DNA of 64,000 nt from Ochrobactrum vermis. GTDB taxonomy: Bacteria > Pseudomonadota > Alphaproteobacteria > Rhizobiales > Rhizobiaceae. Made by a program: the position numbers and the translations under genes. The notes beneath the pieces are model-generated. The model worked only from the letters and a program-made list of their open reading frames with translations. It made no database searches and was not told where the DNA came from. The stretch spans positions 2,718,001 to 2,782,000 of the forward strand of contig NZ_PCOC01000001.1 of NCBI RefSeq assembly GCF_002975205.1, read 5' to 3'. This document shows, piece after piece, positions 49,087 through 57,514 of this stretch. The number at the start of each line of letters is the position of its first letter. The first letter of the stretch is position 1.

Positions 49087-49138
49087 TGTCTGAAATACTC
49101 CGGAGTCAATTCAGTTTGCCTCGAGACTGCCTGACTTC

Positions 49139-49153
49139 TTAATTAATGGTTAA
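49139..49153. promoter_or_regulatory. Second perfect CtrA box in the same intergenic region
   Basis: TTAATTAATGGTTAA is TTAA-N7-TTAA. It lies in the 293-base gap between the divergent BTLCP and GNAT-peptidase genes and may serve either one. Confidence 0.65.
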
Positions 49154-49327
49154 TGAGGGTATTCTTAAAGATTGCAATTATTGGTTGAATTTATCGGTCG
49201 TTCAAAGCGGGATCTGGCGGTGAAAATCACTCATAATTTTGCCACGGTCCGGGCGCTTGTCTTTTGCCTCGAATAAGCCAATTGTTGGTGTTCGACCGGA
49301 TCGTAATGATCTCTTTGCAAAGGCCAA

Positions 49328-50437
49328 ATGATGACAGGCGCAACGACGCGCAAGGCCACGGCAGACGATATAGATGCGCTCATGCGCATCGAAGAGCGCT
49401 GTTTCGAGACAGACCGAATTTCCCGCCGTTCTTTTCGCGCACTCATCGCGCGACCGACCGCCGAAACCATCGTTGCAACAATGGACGGGACGGTCATCGG
49501 CTATGCGATGATCCTGTTTCGTCATGGCACTGCGCTTGCACGGCTTTACTCGATTGCCGTCGATCCGGAGGCAACGATCAAGGGTGTCGGCTCTCTCCTG
49601 ATGCAGGCGGCGGAAACGGCAGCTTATGATCACGACCGTCCGTTGCTGCGGCTGGAAGTGCGCGAGGATAATGAACGCGCCATCGCGCTCTACAAGCGGC
49701 ATGGCTACCGCCCCATCGGGCGCTATCTCGATTACTATGCTGACCATTCGGATGCGCTGCGTTTCGAAAAGACGGTTCGCGGTGACATTTCGCCGGTCAC
49801 AGCCTTTCCCTATTACGAGCAGACGACCGATTTTACCTGCGGTGCGGCTTGTCTGATGATGGTACTTGCCCGGCACAATCGGGAAACGCAGCTCGATCCA
49901 GTGCTGGAAGTCCGCCTTTGGCGCGATGCAACGACGATCTATATGATGTCGGGGCCGGGCGGCTGTGAACCTTTCGGACTTGCGGTCGCTGCGCATGAGC
50001 GCGGTCTGAAAGCGTCGATCATCGTATCCATCGAGGACATGCTTTTCCTGCAGTCGGTGCGTTCGGAAGAAAAACGCAAAGTCATGCAACTGGCCCAGAC
50101 CGATTTTCGCCAGCGCACGGAAGCCTATGCCATCCCGGTGGACTATCGCGGCTTCACGCTGCACGACATTCTGGACGCCCTGCGCCGCGGGGCGGCAGTA
50201 ATCGTGTTGATTAGCGGCTATCTCATGTTCGGCAAGAAAGTGCCGCACTGGGTGCTTGCCCATGGTGAAGACGGGCGTCACATTCTCATTCATGACCCCT
50301 GGGTGGAGGAAGAGCTCGGCGAAACCATCGCCGATGCTGCAAACGTCCCTGTTCCTTTCCATATTTTCGACCGCATCGCACGGTTCGGCAGTGATGGGCT
50401 CAGGGCAGCCGTTATTCTGGAAAAAAGGACGGACTGA
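49328..50437 (+). CDS. Fusion of GNAT acetyltransferase and C39-like cysteine peptidase
   Basis: A 369-residue cytosolic two-domain protein. Residues 1 to about 150 are a RimI-like GNAT domain; its acetyl-CoA loop reads TIKGVGSLLM, with Thr83 where Arg/Gln is usual. Residues about 155-365 are a peptidase C39-like (papain-fold) domain with Cys171 (FTCGAAC), His307 (VPHWVLAH) and Asp323 (IHDPW). There is no transporter domain and no signal peptide. The stop overlaps the start of the ATP-grasp ligase gene (TGATG), so the two are coupled. The pair suggests ligation, acetylation and peptide cleavage acting on one substrate. The substrate is unknown. Confidence 0.88.
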   Translation: MMTGATTRKATADDIDALMRIEERCFETDRISRRSFRALIARPTAETIVATMDGTVIGYAMILFRHGTALARLYSIAVDPEATIKGVGSLLMQAAETAAYDHDRPLLRLEVREDNERAIALYKRHGYRPIGRYLDYYADHSDALRFEKTVRGDISPVTAFPYYEQTTDFTCGAACLMMVLARHNRETQLDPVLEVRLWRDATTIYMMSGPGGCEPFGLAVAAHERGLKASIIVSIEDMLFLQSVRSEEKRKVMQLAQTDFRQRTEAYAIPVDYRGFTLHDILDALRRGAAVIVLISGYLMFGKKVPHWVLAHGEDGRHILIHDPWVEEELGETIADAANVPVPFHIFDRIARFGSDGLRAAVILEKRTD

Positions 50438-51897
50438 TGACGATCTGCGTCATTCTGGTAGGGCGCCTCTCGGATATCGATAATGGGGCGACGCCACATA
50501 AGGTCATGACCACGCGCGACTATCTTGCGCACCCCGCGCTCTTCAACGGACAGCTGCGCCCGCGCATCATTAATCTGTCACGCTCCTACGCTTATCAGAG
50601 CCGCGGCTATTATGCTTCGCTTCTGGCTGAAGCGCGGGGACATCGCATCATTCCCTCCGTGGAAACCATGATCGATCTGTCGGAACGGCGGCTTTATGAA
50701 AACGCTATTCCCGAACTCGAAGACATGCTGAACAAGGCGCTCGGCAAGCATCCGGAAAAAGCGCCGGAAATGATTCACGTGCATTTCGGCCTTGCCGATA
50801 ATCCCGAGTTTGAGCGCTTTGGCCGGCTGCTCTTCGACTGGTTTCGCGCGCCGTCGCTGGAAGTCACGGTCAAGCCCGGCGAATGGGCTCGGATCCAGAA
50901 GATCGGCTTTGCAAACATCACGAAATTCTCCAAAGCTCAGAAGGAGCGCTTCGAAGAGGCGCTTGACCGCTATACACAGCGCGAGTGGCGCGCTGCGCGC
51001 CCAAAGGTCCCTGCGCGCTATTCCTTCGCAACGCTGTGCGATCCGAAGGAAGCGATGCCACCATCGACCGTCTCGACGCTGAAGCATTGGGCGAGGATTG
51101 CGGCGCGGCTTGGTGTGGAAGTGGAGCCGATCGGCAAGCGCGATCTGCCGCGGCTTGCCAATTATGATGCACTGTTCATCCGCGAGACGACGTCGATCTC
51201 CAATCATACCTACCGTTTCGCCCGGCGGGCGCAGCAGGAAAACATGCCGGTGATCGATGATCCGATTTCCATGATCCGCTGCACCAACAAGGTTTATCTG
51301 CACGAATTAATGCAGGCCAATGATGTGGCGGTTCCGCCAACGGTGATGATTGCGGGCGAGGAGGATCTGGAGCGGGCTGCCGATATGCTCGGCTTTCCGT
51401 TGGTCATCAAGATACCGGATTCATCATTTTCGCGCGGTGTGAAGAAGGTGAAGGATTTTGCCGAGTTGAAAGCGCTTGCCACGTTGTGGCTGGAGGATAG
51501 CGATCTGCTGCTGGCACAGAAATACATGCCGACGAAGTTCGACTGGCGCGTCGGCGTTCTCGATGGCAAACCGCTTTTCATCTGCCAGTATATGATGGCG
51601 AAGAACCACTGGCAGATCGTCAAGCACGATACGGGCGGCAAGCCGCTGGAAGGCGGGTTTCGTTCCTACGCCCTGGGAGATGCGCCGCCATCGGTTCTGG
51701 AAACCGGGCTGCGCGCGGCGCGCTGCATCGGCGACGGACTTTACGGCGTCGATCTGAAGGAAACGGATGATGGCGTGGTGGTGATCGAGGTCAACGACAA
51801 TCCCAATCTTGAACATGGGATCGAGGATGCCGCCGAAAAGGACGAGGTCTGGATCAAGCTGACCCGCTGGTTCACCGACCGGCTGGATCGCAAGTAG
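50437..51897 (+). CDS. RLAN-domain RimK-family ATP-grasp ligase
   Basis: A 486-residue protein. Residues 1 to about 160 form the N-terminal RLAN (RimK-like ATP-grasp N-terminal) domain. Residues about 200-480 are an ATP-grasp domain with VIDDPISMIRCTNKVYLHELM, IKIPDSSFSRGVKKV and the metal site VVVIEVNDNPNLEHG. RimK relatives add amino acids, often glutamate, to proteins or peptides. The gene starts inside the stop of the GNAT-peptidase gene. It ends before a palindromic repeat convergent with rlpA. Family is clear; the substrate and product are not. Confidence 0.88.
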   Translation: MTICVILVGRLSDIDNGATPHKVMTTRDYLAHPALFNGQLRPRIINLSRSYAYQSRGYYASLLAEARGHRIIPSVETMIDLSERRLYENAIPELEDMLNKALGKHPEKAPEMIHVHFGLADNPEFERFGRLLFDWFRAPSLEVTVKPGEWARIQKIGFANITKFSKAQKERFEEALDRYTQREWRAARPKVPARYSFATLCDPKEAMPPSTVSTLKHWARIAARLGVEVEPIGKRDLPRLANYDALFIRETTSISNHTYRFARRAQQENMPVIDDPISMIRCTNKVYLHELMQANDVAVPPTVMIAGEEDLERAADMLGFPLVIKIPDSSFSRGVKKVKDFAELKALATLWLEDSDLLLAQKYMPTKFDWRVGVLDGKPLFICQYMMAKNHWQIVKHDTGGKPLEGGFRSYALGDAPPSVLETGLRAARCIGDGLYGVDLKETDDGVVVIEVNDNPNLEHGIEDAAEKDEVWIKLTRWFTDRLDRK

Positions 51898-51920
51898 GGC
51901 GTGCCGAAAACAACTGGATG

Positions 51921-51958
51921 GAGCATCTCCAACGATCAAACTTAGATCGGAAATGCTC
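51921..51958. repeat. Palindromic repeat GAGCATCTCC...GGAAATGCTC
   Basis: Inverted arms of ten bases (one mismatch) enclose 18 bases, between the convergent ligase and rlpA genes. A related copy lies at 63329-63366. It could also serve as a hairpin between the two transcripts. Confidence 0.7.
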
Positions 51959-51991
51959 TATATCCAGCAGTCGGGCGAAACCTCGCTGAAA

Positions 51992-52348
51992 TCAAAGAGG
52001 TGTAAAGCAGACCTTGGTGTGTCCTGCACCGATGAAGCCGAGACGGCCTGCAGCCCCCTTCGACAGGTCGAGGACGCGTCCTTTGATGAACGGGCCGCGA
52101 TCGTTGATGCGCACGACGAGCGACTTGCCGTTTCTCTGATTGGTGACCTTGACCTTGCTGCCAAGCGGCAGGGTGCGGTGCGCTGCGGTCAGACCGGACG
52201 GGTTCATACGTTCACCCGAAGCCGTGCGGGAAGTGAGGGCGTACCAGGAGGCACCGCCGCATTGCTGTGCTGAAGCTTCGATTGCGGTGGCCGCGAGAAG
52301 ACCGGTTGCCGCAACGGCAAGCATAGCCATACGGGTCTTGAAAGTCAT
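51992..52348 (-). CDS. RlpA-like double-psi beta-barrel protein
   Basis: A 118-residue exported protein. It has a signal peptide ([27 protein letters not shown]) and a short double-psi beta-barrel: [30 protein letters not shown] text, [20 protein letters not shown] and [15 protein letters not shown]. RlpA enzymes are septal lytic transglycosylases that act on denuded glycan. This one has no SPOR domain and is minimal in size. Its upstream region carries five GANTC sites, which suggests cell-cycle control. Confidence 0.88.
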   Translation of the reverse strand: MTFKTRMAMLAVAATGLLAATAIEASAQQCGGASWYALTSRTASGERMNPSGLTAAHRTLPLGSKVKVTNQRNGKSLVVRINDRGPFIKGRVLDLSKGAAGRLGFIGAGHTKVCFTPL

Positions 52349-52912
52349 GCCAGATCCACTAGTTGTTAACGGGGTGTCCCACAGTTGTTGCTGAGAAAGA
52401 CAATCGCGAACTGGAATCTAAATGTGGCGATGGCGTGGTTCTAATGAGAGCATTGTACGATAACTGAATCTATATCGCGTCGGGAAAATCATCCTATACT
52501 GAGTGTTATTTACTTAAAGACATAAACATAACCAAGGAATATTAGGAAAGATTCGAATTGGTTGCTGTAAATTCGTTTACGATTCGTTAGGAATCTGCGG
52601 CAAGCCTTTGCTATGCCTTGTTTTCGCGTGCTGATTGCAAGAAAAGCTGCTTGGTCGGTTGCCGGTCTGATGCGTCCGAATTGCGATTTCTATTTGTAGG
52701 GCAAGTTTTCGGGCGTTGTGCCAAAGTTGACGAAATAAGGCATTTTGGGGGCAGATTGCAATTTATGGCTGTGTTTCATAAATTCTTACCGGTCCTTAAA
52801 AGTTATCCACAGGGGTTGAGTGGCGGTGCGATGACGTTTCTTTGACTGCTGTGAACCTGCACGAAAGCGCGAAATTCCTGCTATAAGCGTGCGGATCAGA
52901 CGACGGAACGCC
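52349..52912. promoter_or_regulatory. Gene-poor region with a GANTC cluster and one DnaA box
   Basis: 564 bases without a supported gene. Five GANTC sites lie in 182 bases (52414, 52466, 52550, 52581, 52591), well above the 0.7 expected by chance. A perfect DnaA box TTATCCACA lies at 52803-52811. The only long open frame (52618-52845) has unlikely composition and no ribosome-binding site. This is probably the promoter region of rlpA on one side and of the YbaN-like gene on the other. Confidence 0.5.
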
Positions 52913-53329
52913 ATGCAGGATCACCCGGAAAAAGACAGGACCGACACCACCTCACCCGCAATTTCAACGGGTAAGCGGATACTCTATCTTTGTCTCGGTT
53001 TCCTGATGTTGGGCTTTGGCATTATTGGTGCCTTCCTGCCGGTCATGCCGACCACGATCTTCATCATTTTTGCGGCGTGGTTCTTTGCGCGATCATCGCC
53101 GAAGTTTGAAGCACGTCTGCTTGCCGATCAGCGTTTTGGTCCGCTGGTTATTAAATGGCGCGAGCGTGGAGCCATCCCGCCGCGCGCGAAGCTTTATGCC
53201 TGTATCGGCATGACGGTGGGTTATGGCTTGTTCTGGTGGGGCGCGAAACCCGGCTGGCTGCTGGCCGCAGCCGTTACCGTCTTCATGCTCGGTTCGGCTG
53301 CTTATGTACTTTCGCGTCCAAGCGATTAA
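52913..53329 (+). CDS. YbaN/DUF454-family inner-membrane protein
   Basis: A 138-residue protein with the DUF454 text FGIIGAFLPVMPTTIFIIFAAWFFARSSPKFEARLL and three or four hydrophobic segments (about residues 23-60 and 95-133). It is a small inner-membrane protein of unknown function. ATG 52913 is weakly supported by CGGAAC; a GTG eight codons upstream also exists. Confidence 0.82.
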   Translation: MQDHPEKDRTDTTSPAISTGKRILYLCLGFLMLGFGIIGAFLPVMPTTIFIIFAAWFFARSSPKFEARLLADQRFGPLVIKWRERGAIPPRAKLYACIGMTVGYGLFWWGAKPGWLLAAAVTVFMLGSAAYVLSRPSD

Positions 53330-53370
53330 CAACTTCAACCGTGCAAGTGTTCACGATAGGAGTGGTTATC

Positions 53371-53474
53371 TGGAGCATTTTCAGCAAAGTGCGAGGTAGT
53401 TTTGCGTAGGATAATGCGTAAAAACAAAAAGATAGAGCAGTTCCACGATTCCGTTTGAACTGGAACCGCTCTGA
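53371..53474. repeat. Composite Rhizobiales-type intergenic repeat
   Basis: A 104-base element between the YbaN-like gene and the aminotransferase. The first part is TGGAGCATTTTCAGC. The middle is ATGCGTAAAAACAAAAAG. The last part is an inverted repeat, AGAGCaGTTCC with GGAACcGCTCT. I recall text of this kind in many copies in Brucella and Ochrobactrum genomes. Confidence 0.65.
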
Positions 53475-53488
53475 AATGGGAGCCGCCA

Positions 53489-54664
53489 ATGTCCTTGCCT
53501 GTCGTCAATCCGCTGATCAATCGTCTTTCCGTACCACCCATTCCAGCGGTACAGGCCTGGGCACGGGGCTATGACGGTTCGCATGGTGCACTGATAGATC
53601 TGTCGCAGGCAGTCCCCGGCTATCCCCCGCATCCCGATATGCTGCGCTTTCTCGGCGAGGCGGCGGGATCGGTTGCTTCCGCCGGTTACGGTCCGATCGA
53701 AGGCGAACGGATTCTGCGCGAAGCCTATGCAGCACATGTCGGCCAGCTCTATCACGCACAGATCGGCGCATCCGATGTCCACATCACATCGGGTTGCAAT
53801 CAGGCCTTTATCGCTGCCATCATGTGTGTGGCGCAAAGCGGCGATACGGTGCTGACCACCGATCCGTTCTATTTCAACCATCGTTCATCGTTGGAAATGC
53901 TCGGCATAGCTTCAGGTTCAGTGTCCAGTCATGCTCAAAATGGTTTCATCCCAAGCGTCGAAGATGTCCGGGCTGCGCTCCGTCCGGGCATCGCGGCGCT
54001 GGCCCTCGTTTCTCCGAACAATCCGACCGGGGCAATTTATCCAGCCGGGCTTCTGGCAGAGATCTATGTACTCTGCCGTGACAATGGGACATGGCTCATT
54101 CTGGACGAGACCTATCGTGATTTTCTGACCGATGGTGATGAGCCTCCGCATCGGCTTTTTGACGAGGCGGACTGGCCGTTGCATCTGATCCAGCTTTACA
54201 GCTTTTCAAAATCATTCTGCATTCCGGGGCACCGGCTTGGGGCGATTGTTGCGGGCAAGGCGATGGTCGAGAATGTCGCAAAAGTCATGGACAACCTGCA
54301 GATATGCGCAAGCCGTGCGCCGCAGATCGCTGTCGCCCGCGCTATCGAACCTTTGAGCGGCTGGCGTGACGATAATCGTGGCGAGATCGCAAGGCGTGCC
54401 TCTACATTGCGGTCGGTCATGGCTAATCTCGAAGGCTGGCATGTGGAGGCGGTTGGAGCCTATTTCGCTTTCGTTCGCCATCCCTATCCGGATGTCTCAT
54501 CGGTCGATGTTGCCGAACGTCTTGCAAAGTCGCTCGGCATCGTCACTTTGCCGGGCCGGTTCTTCGGTGAGGAGCAGGAGGCCTTTCTGCGCTTTGCCTT
54601 CGCCAATGTCGATGTTTCCGGCATAGAGGCTCTCGCTGCGCGTTTGCCGCATTTCAGGACCTGA
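53489..54664 (+). CDS. PLP-dependent aminotransferase, class I/II
   Basis: A 391-residue aspartate-aminotransferase-fold enzyme with YGPIEGERILREAYAAHV, SPNNPTGAIY, LDETYRDFL and the PLP lysine in YSFSKSFCIPGHRLG. It probably transaminates an amino acid with 2-oxoglutarate, but the donor is not evident. ATG 53489 is preceded by TGGGAG. The Pho regulon begins downstream after 60 bases. Confidence 0.88.
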   Translation: MSLPVVNPLINRLSVPPIPAVQAWARGYDGSHGALIDLSQAVPGYPPHPDMLRFLGEAAGSVASAGYGPIEGERILREAYAAHVGQLYHAQIGASDVHITSGCNQAFIAAIMCVAQSGDTVLTTDPFYFNHRSSLEMLGIASGSVSSHAQNGFIPSVEDVRAALRPGIAALALVSPNNPTGAIYPAGLLAEIYVLCRDNGTWLILDETYRDFLTDGDEPPHRLFDEADWPLHLIQLYSFSKSFCIPGHRLGAIVAGKAMVENVAKVMDNLQICASRAPQIAVARAIEPLSGWRDDNRGEIARRASTLRSVMANLEGWHVEAVGAYFAFVRHPYPDVSSVDVAERLAKSLGIVTLPGRFFGEEQEAFLRFAFANVDVSGIEALAARLPHFRT

Positions 54665-54719
54665 ATCCCCTGCCGGTCCAGGGATCGGCAAAACCCCACA
54701 AAATCACTGGCAAGCGGCT

Positions 54720-54759
54720 CTGATACAAACCTGTAACAATAGTGTCATATGAATGTAAT
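54720..54759 (+). promoter_or_regulatory. Pho box array (four 11-bp-spaced repeats) upstream of pstS
   Basis: Four 7-mers begin exactly 11 bases apart: CTGATAC (54720), CTGTAAC (54731), GTGTCAT (54742) and ATGTAAT (54753). They resemble the PhoB half-site CTGTCAT. The array allows two adjacent PhoB dimers. It lies 67 bases before the pstS start. Confidence 0.8.
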
Positions 54760-54825
54760 ATAGAGCGCGTAGAGGGCTAACGACGCCACATCGTCATATG
54801 TCTTTTACAACAGGAGCCGCAGCTC

Positions 54826-55872
54826 ATGAACAAGATGATTTCCTCGACCGCAGCGCTTGCCATCGCTGCCGTTATGTCGGTTTCCGCCGCTCAGGCGCGC
54901 GATCAGATTCAGGTTGCCGGTTCCTCGACCGTTCTGCCTTATGCAAAAATCGTTGCCGAGACGTTCGGTGAAACCTTCCCGAACTTCAAGACGCCAGTCG
55001 TTGAATCGGGCGGTTCGGGCGCAGGCATCAAGGAATTCTGCAAGGGCGTCGGCGAAAACACCATCGATATCGCCAATGCATCGCGCGCCATGAAGGACTC
55101 GGAACTTAAGTCCTGCATCGACGCTGGCGTCAAGGACGTTCAGGAAGTGCGCTTCGGCTATGACGGCATCGTCTTCGCGACCGACGCCAAGGGTCCGGAT
55201 TGGAAGCTGAAGCCGGAAGATGTCTACAAGGCTCTCGCAGCCAAGCTGGTCGTCGACGGCAAGCTGGTCGACAATCCGAACACCAAGTGGAACCAGGTCA
55301 ACCCGAACCTTCCGGACTGGGACATTGCAGCCTATATTCCAGGCGAAAAGCACGGCACCCGTGAAGTGTTCGAAGAAAAAGTTCTCGCCGACGGCTGCAA
55401 GCACTCCGGCGCTCTGGATGAAATCAAGAAGGCCGGTCTCGACGACAAGGCTGCCGCTTCCGCCTGTATCGCAGTGCGCAAGGACGGCAAGGCTGTCGAT
55501 ATCGATGGCGACTATGCTGAAACTCTGGCCCGCATCGACTCCAACAAGACCGGCGTTGGCATTTTCGGCCTCTACTTCTTCGAAAACAACGCTGACAAGC
55601 TGAAGGTTGCCACCGTCAACGACATCACGCCGTCGGCTGAAACCGTCGCTTCGGGTGAATATCCGGTGTCGCGTCCGCTGTTCTTCTACGTGAAGAAGGC
55701 TCACCTCGGCGTTATCCCGGGTCTGAAGGAATATGTCGAGTTCTTCCTGAACGACCAGATGATCGGCCCTGACGGCCCGCTCGCCGAATACGGTCTGGTT
55801 CCGGCTCCGGACGCTGAACGTGAGGCCCAGCGCGCTGCCTTCACCGAAGGCAAGACGATGGCTGCAAAGTAA
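54826..55872 (+). CDS. pstS: Phosphate-binding periplasmic protein PstS
   Basis: A 348-residue substrate-binding protein with a signal peptide (about 25 residues, ending SAAQA) and the family text VAGSSTVLPYAKIVAETFGE, VESGGSGAGIKEFCKG and DIANASRAMK. It captures inorganic phosphate for PstCAB at high affinity and is the first gene after the Pho box. A hairpin follows, which may set its higher expression relative to pstC. Confidence 0.97.
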   Translation: MNKMISSTAALAIAAVMSVSAAQARDQIQVAGSSTVLPYAKIVAETFGETFPNFKTPVVESGGSGAGIKEFCKGVGENTIDIANASRAMKDSELKSCIDAGVKDVQEVRFGYDGIVFATDAKGPDWKLKPEDVYKALAAKLVVDGKLVDNPNTKWNQVNPNLPDWDIAAYIPGEKHGTREVFEEKVLADGCKHSGALDEIKKAGLDDKAAASACIAVRKDGKAVDIDGDYAETLARIDSNKTGVGIFGLYFFENNADKLKVATVNDITPSAETVASGEYPVSRPLFFYVKKAHLGVIPGLKEYVEFFLNDQMIGPDGPLAEYGLVPAPDAEREAQRAAFTEGKTMAAK

Positions 55873-55885
55873 GTTTTAATCTGTG

Positions 55886-55914
55886 GAACGCGGGGATGAC
55901 AAATCTCCGCGTTC
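55886..55914 (+). terminator. Hairpin between pstS and pstC, likely partial terminator
   Basis: GAACGCGGGGAT pairs with ATCTCCGCGTTC (one G-U) around GACAA, followed by the pyrimidine-rich TTCTCCTTT. It is a strong stem with a weak U tract, which fits attenuation or 3' end protection of the pstS message. Confidence 0.65.
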
Positions 55915-56020
55915 TTCTCCTTTCGCGCCTTTACACTAAGACAGGCGCATCCGCGTGGAATGGTATGGGTAGCCGCACCTCAAAACCGTCCGCATTCATC
56001 AGGGCAACCGGGGAAATTGA

Positions 56021-57514
56021 ATGTCCTTCTTTCTGGTTCTCGTCAGTATCGTTGCAATCGGGCTGATTGGATTCTTCATAGGCCGGCAGCGTGCCGTTGC
56101 ACTGGACAAGATCCAGTCTGCTTCCGCGCAAGCTTCGCGGACCGAGAAAATGCATTCCCGCCCGCATTATCATGGCTGGTGGGTTTTCCTCGTTTCGGCA
56201 TTGCCTGCCGTTCTGTTCCTTGCTGTTTGGGCCGTTGGAACGTCAGTCTATCTCGATCACAGTGCGACCGCGCGTCTGCCGGACGCCGTCGAGGGCGGCT
56301 CCTTTACCAATCGCAGCCTGCAGCTCGGCATGGTGCGTGGTCTTGCCAACGGGCTTGACCGGCTGACGCCCGCCGAACTGGAAAACTTTCCGTCGAATTA
56401 TCAGGATGCCCGCACACTTCTGGCATCCAAGGGCGTGGCGCTCGCGACCGAAGGCCAGGATTACATGGTGCCGATCGCGCTCTACCTGGAAAATGCGACC
56501 GCGCTGACGCATACGATCGGTTCCGCTGTTTCTCTGGTAATCGCGGTCGCAGGCGTGATCTTCGGCCTTTCCACGATCAGTCGCCGCATGCGCGCGCGCA
56601 ACAATGTCGAGCGGATCGTTCTCTGGGGCCTGATCGCAGCATCAGGCATCGCCATCCTGACGACCGTCGGCATCATCTGCTCGATGCTGTTTCAGACGAT
56701 CAGCTTTTTCCAATCCGTTTCGCCGTGGGAATTCTTCTTCGGCACTGTATGGGATCCACGCTTTGCCGCAGCCGGTTCAGGTGGCGAGACAGGCCAGTTC
56801 GGTCTCATTCCGCTTTTGGCTGGTACGCTTTATATCGCGCTTGTAGCCATGCTGTTCGCGGTTCCGGTCGGATTGTTCTCGGCCATTTACATGGCGGAAT
56901 ATGCATCGCCGAGGGTGCGCACGGTTGTAAAACCGGTTCTTGAACTCCTGGCCGGTATTCCCAGCATCGTCTACGGCTTCTTCGCCCTTGTCACTGTCGG
57001 ACCTTTCCTGCGCGATCTGTCGATTGCCATAGCGGGGGGGCAGGGCTTTATCATGGCGCAGAGCGTTCTCACTGCCGGTCTCGTGATGGGCGTGATGCTG
57101 ATCCCTTTCGTGTCGTCGCTTTCCGATGACATCATCACCGCCGTGCCGCAGACGTTGCGCGACGGTTCGCTCGGTCTCGGTGCTACTCGCTCTGAAACCA
57201 TCAAGCGCGTGATCCTTCCGGCTGCTCTGCCCGGCATCGTCGGTGCGCTTTTGATGACCGCATCCCGCGCTATCGGTGAAACCATGATCGTGGTTCTGGC
57301 GGCAGGCGTTGCGGCCCGCATCAACATCAACCCTTTCGAGGCGATGACCACCATCACGGTGAAAATCGTCAACCAGCTCACCGGTGATCTTGAGTTCAAC
57401 TCGCCGCAAACGCTGGTGGCTTTTGCGCTCGGCATCACGCTTTTCGTCCTGACGCTGATCATGAACATCTTTGCGCTGCACATCGTGCGCAAGTACCGGG
57501 AGCAGTACGAATAA
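56021..57514 (+). CDS. pstC: Phosphate ABC transporter permease PstC
   Basis: A 497-residue inner-membrane permease, longer than E. coli PstC because of an extended N-terminal half with extra transmembrane helices and a periplasmic domain. The C-terminal half holds the permease core (FGLIPLLAGTLYIALVAMLFAVPVGL) and the EAA loop LRDGSLGLGATRSETIKRVILPAALPGI. The stop overlaps the pstA start (TAATG). An N-terminal extension of this kind is usual in alphaproteobacteria. Confidence 0.94.
   Translation: MSFFLVLVSIVAIGLIGFFIGRQRAVALDKIQSASAQASRTEKMHSRPHYHGWWVFLVSALPAVLFLAVWAVGTSVYLDHSATARLPDAVEGGSFTNRSLQLGMVRGLANGLDRLTPAELENFPSNYQDARTLLASKGVALATEGQDYMVPIALYLENATALTHTIGSAVSLVIAVAGVIFGLSTISRRMRARNNVERIVLWGLIAASGIAILTTVGIICSMLFQTISFFQSVSPWEFFFGTVWDPRFAAAGSGGETGQFGLIPLLAGTLYIALVAMLFAVPVGLFSAIYMAEYASPRVRTVVKPVLELLAGIPSIVYGFFALVTVGPFLRDLSIAIAGGQGFIMAQSVLTAGLVMGVMLIPFVSSLSDDIITAVPQTLRDGSLGLGATRSETIKRVILPAALPGIVGALLMTASRAIGETMIVVLAAGVAARININPFEAMTTITVKIVNQLTGDLEFNSPQTLVAFALGITLFVLTLIMNIFALHIVRKYREQYE

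Noticed and set aside
52618..52845. 75-codon plus-strand ORF in the gene-free region before the YbaN-like gene
   Set aside because: No ribosome-binding site, AT-rich start, composition unlike neighbouring genes, and it spans the DnaA box region. Probably chance.
52349..52912. Replication origin (DnaA box plus GANTC cluster)
   Set aside because: Only one DnaA box, no AT-rich unwinding repeats and no dnaA or hemE-type context in the window.
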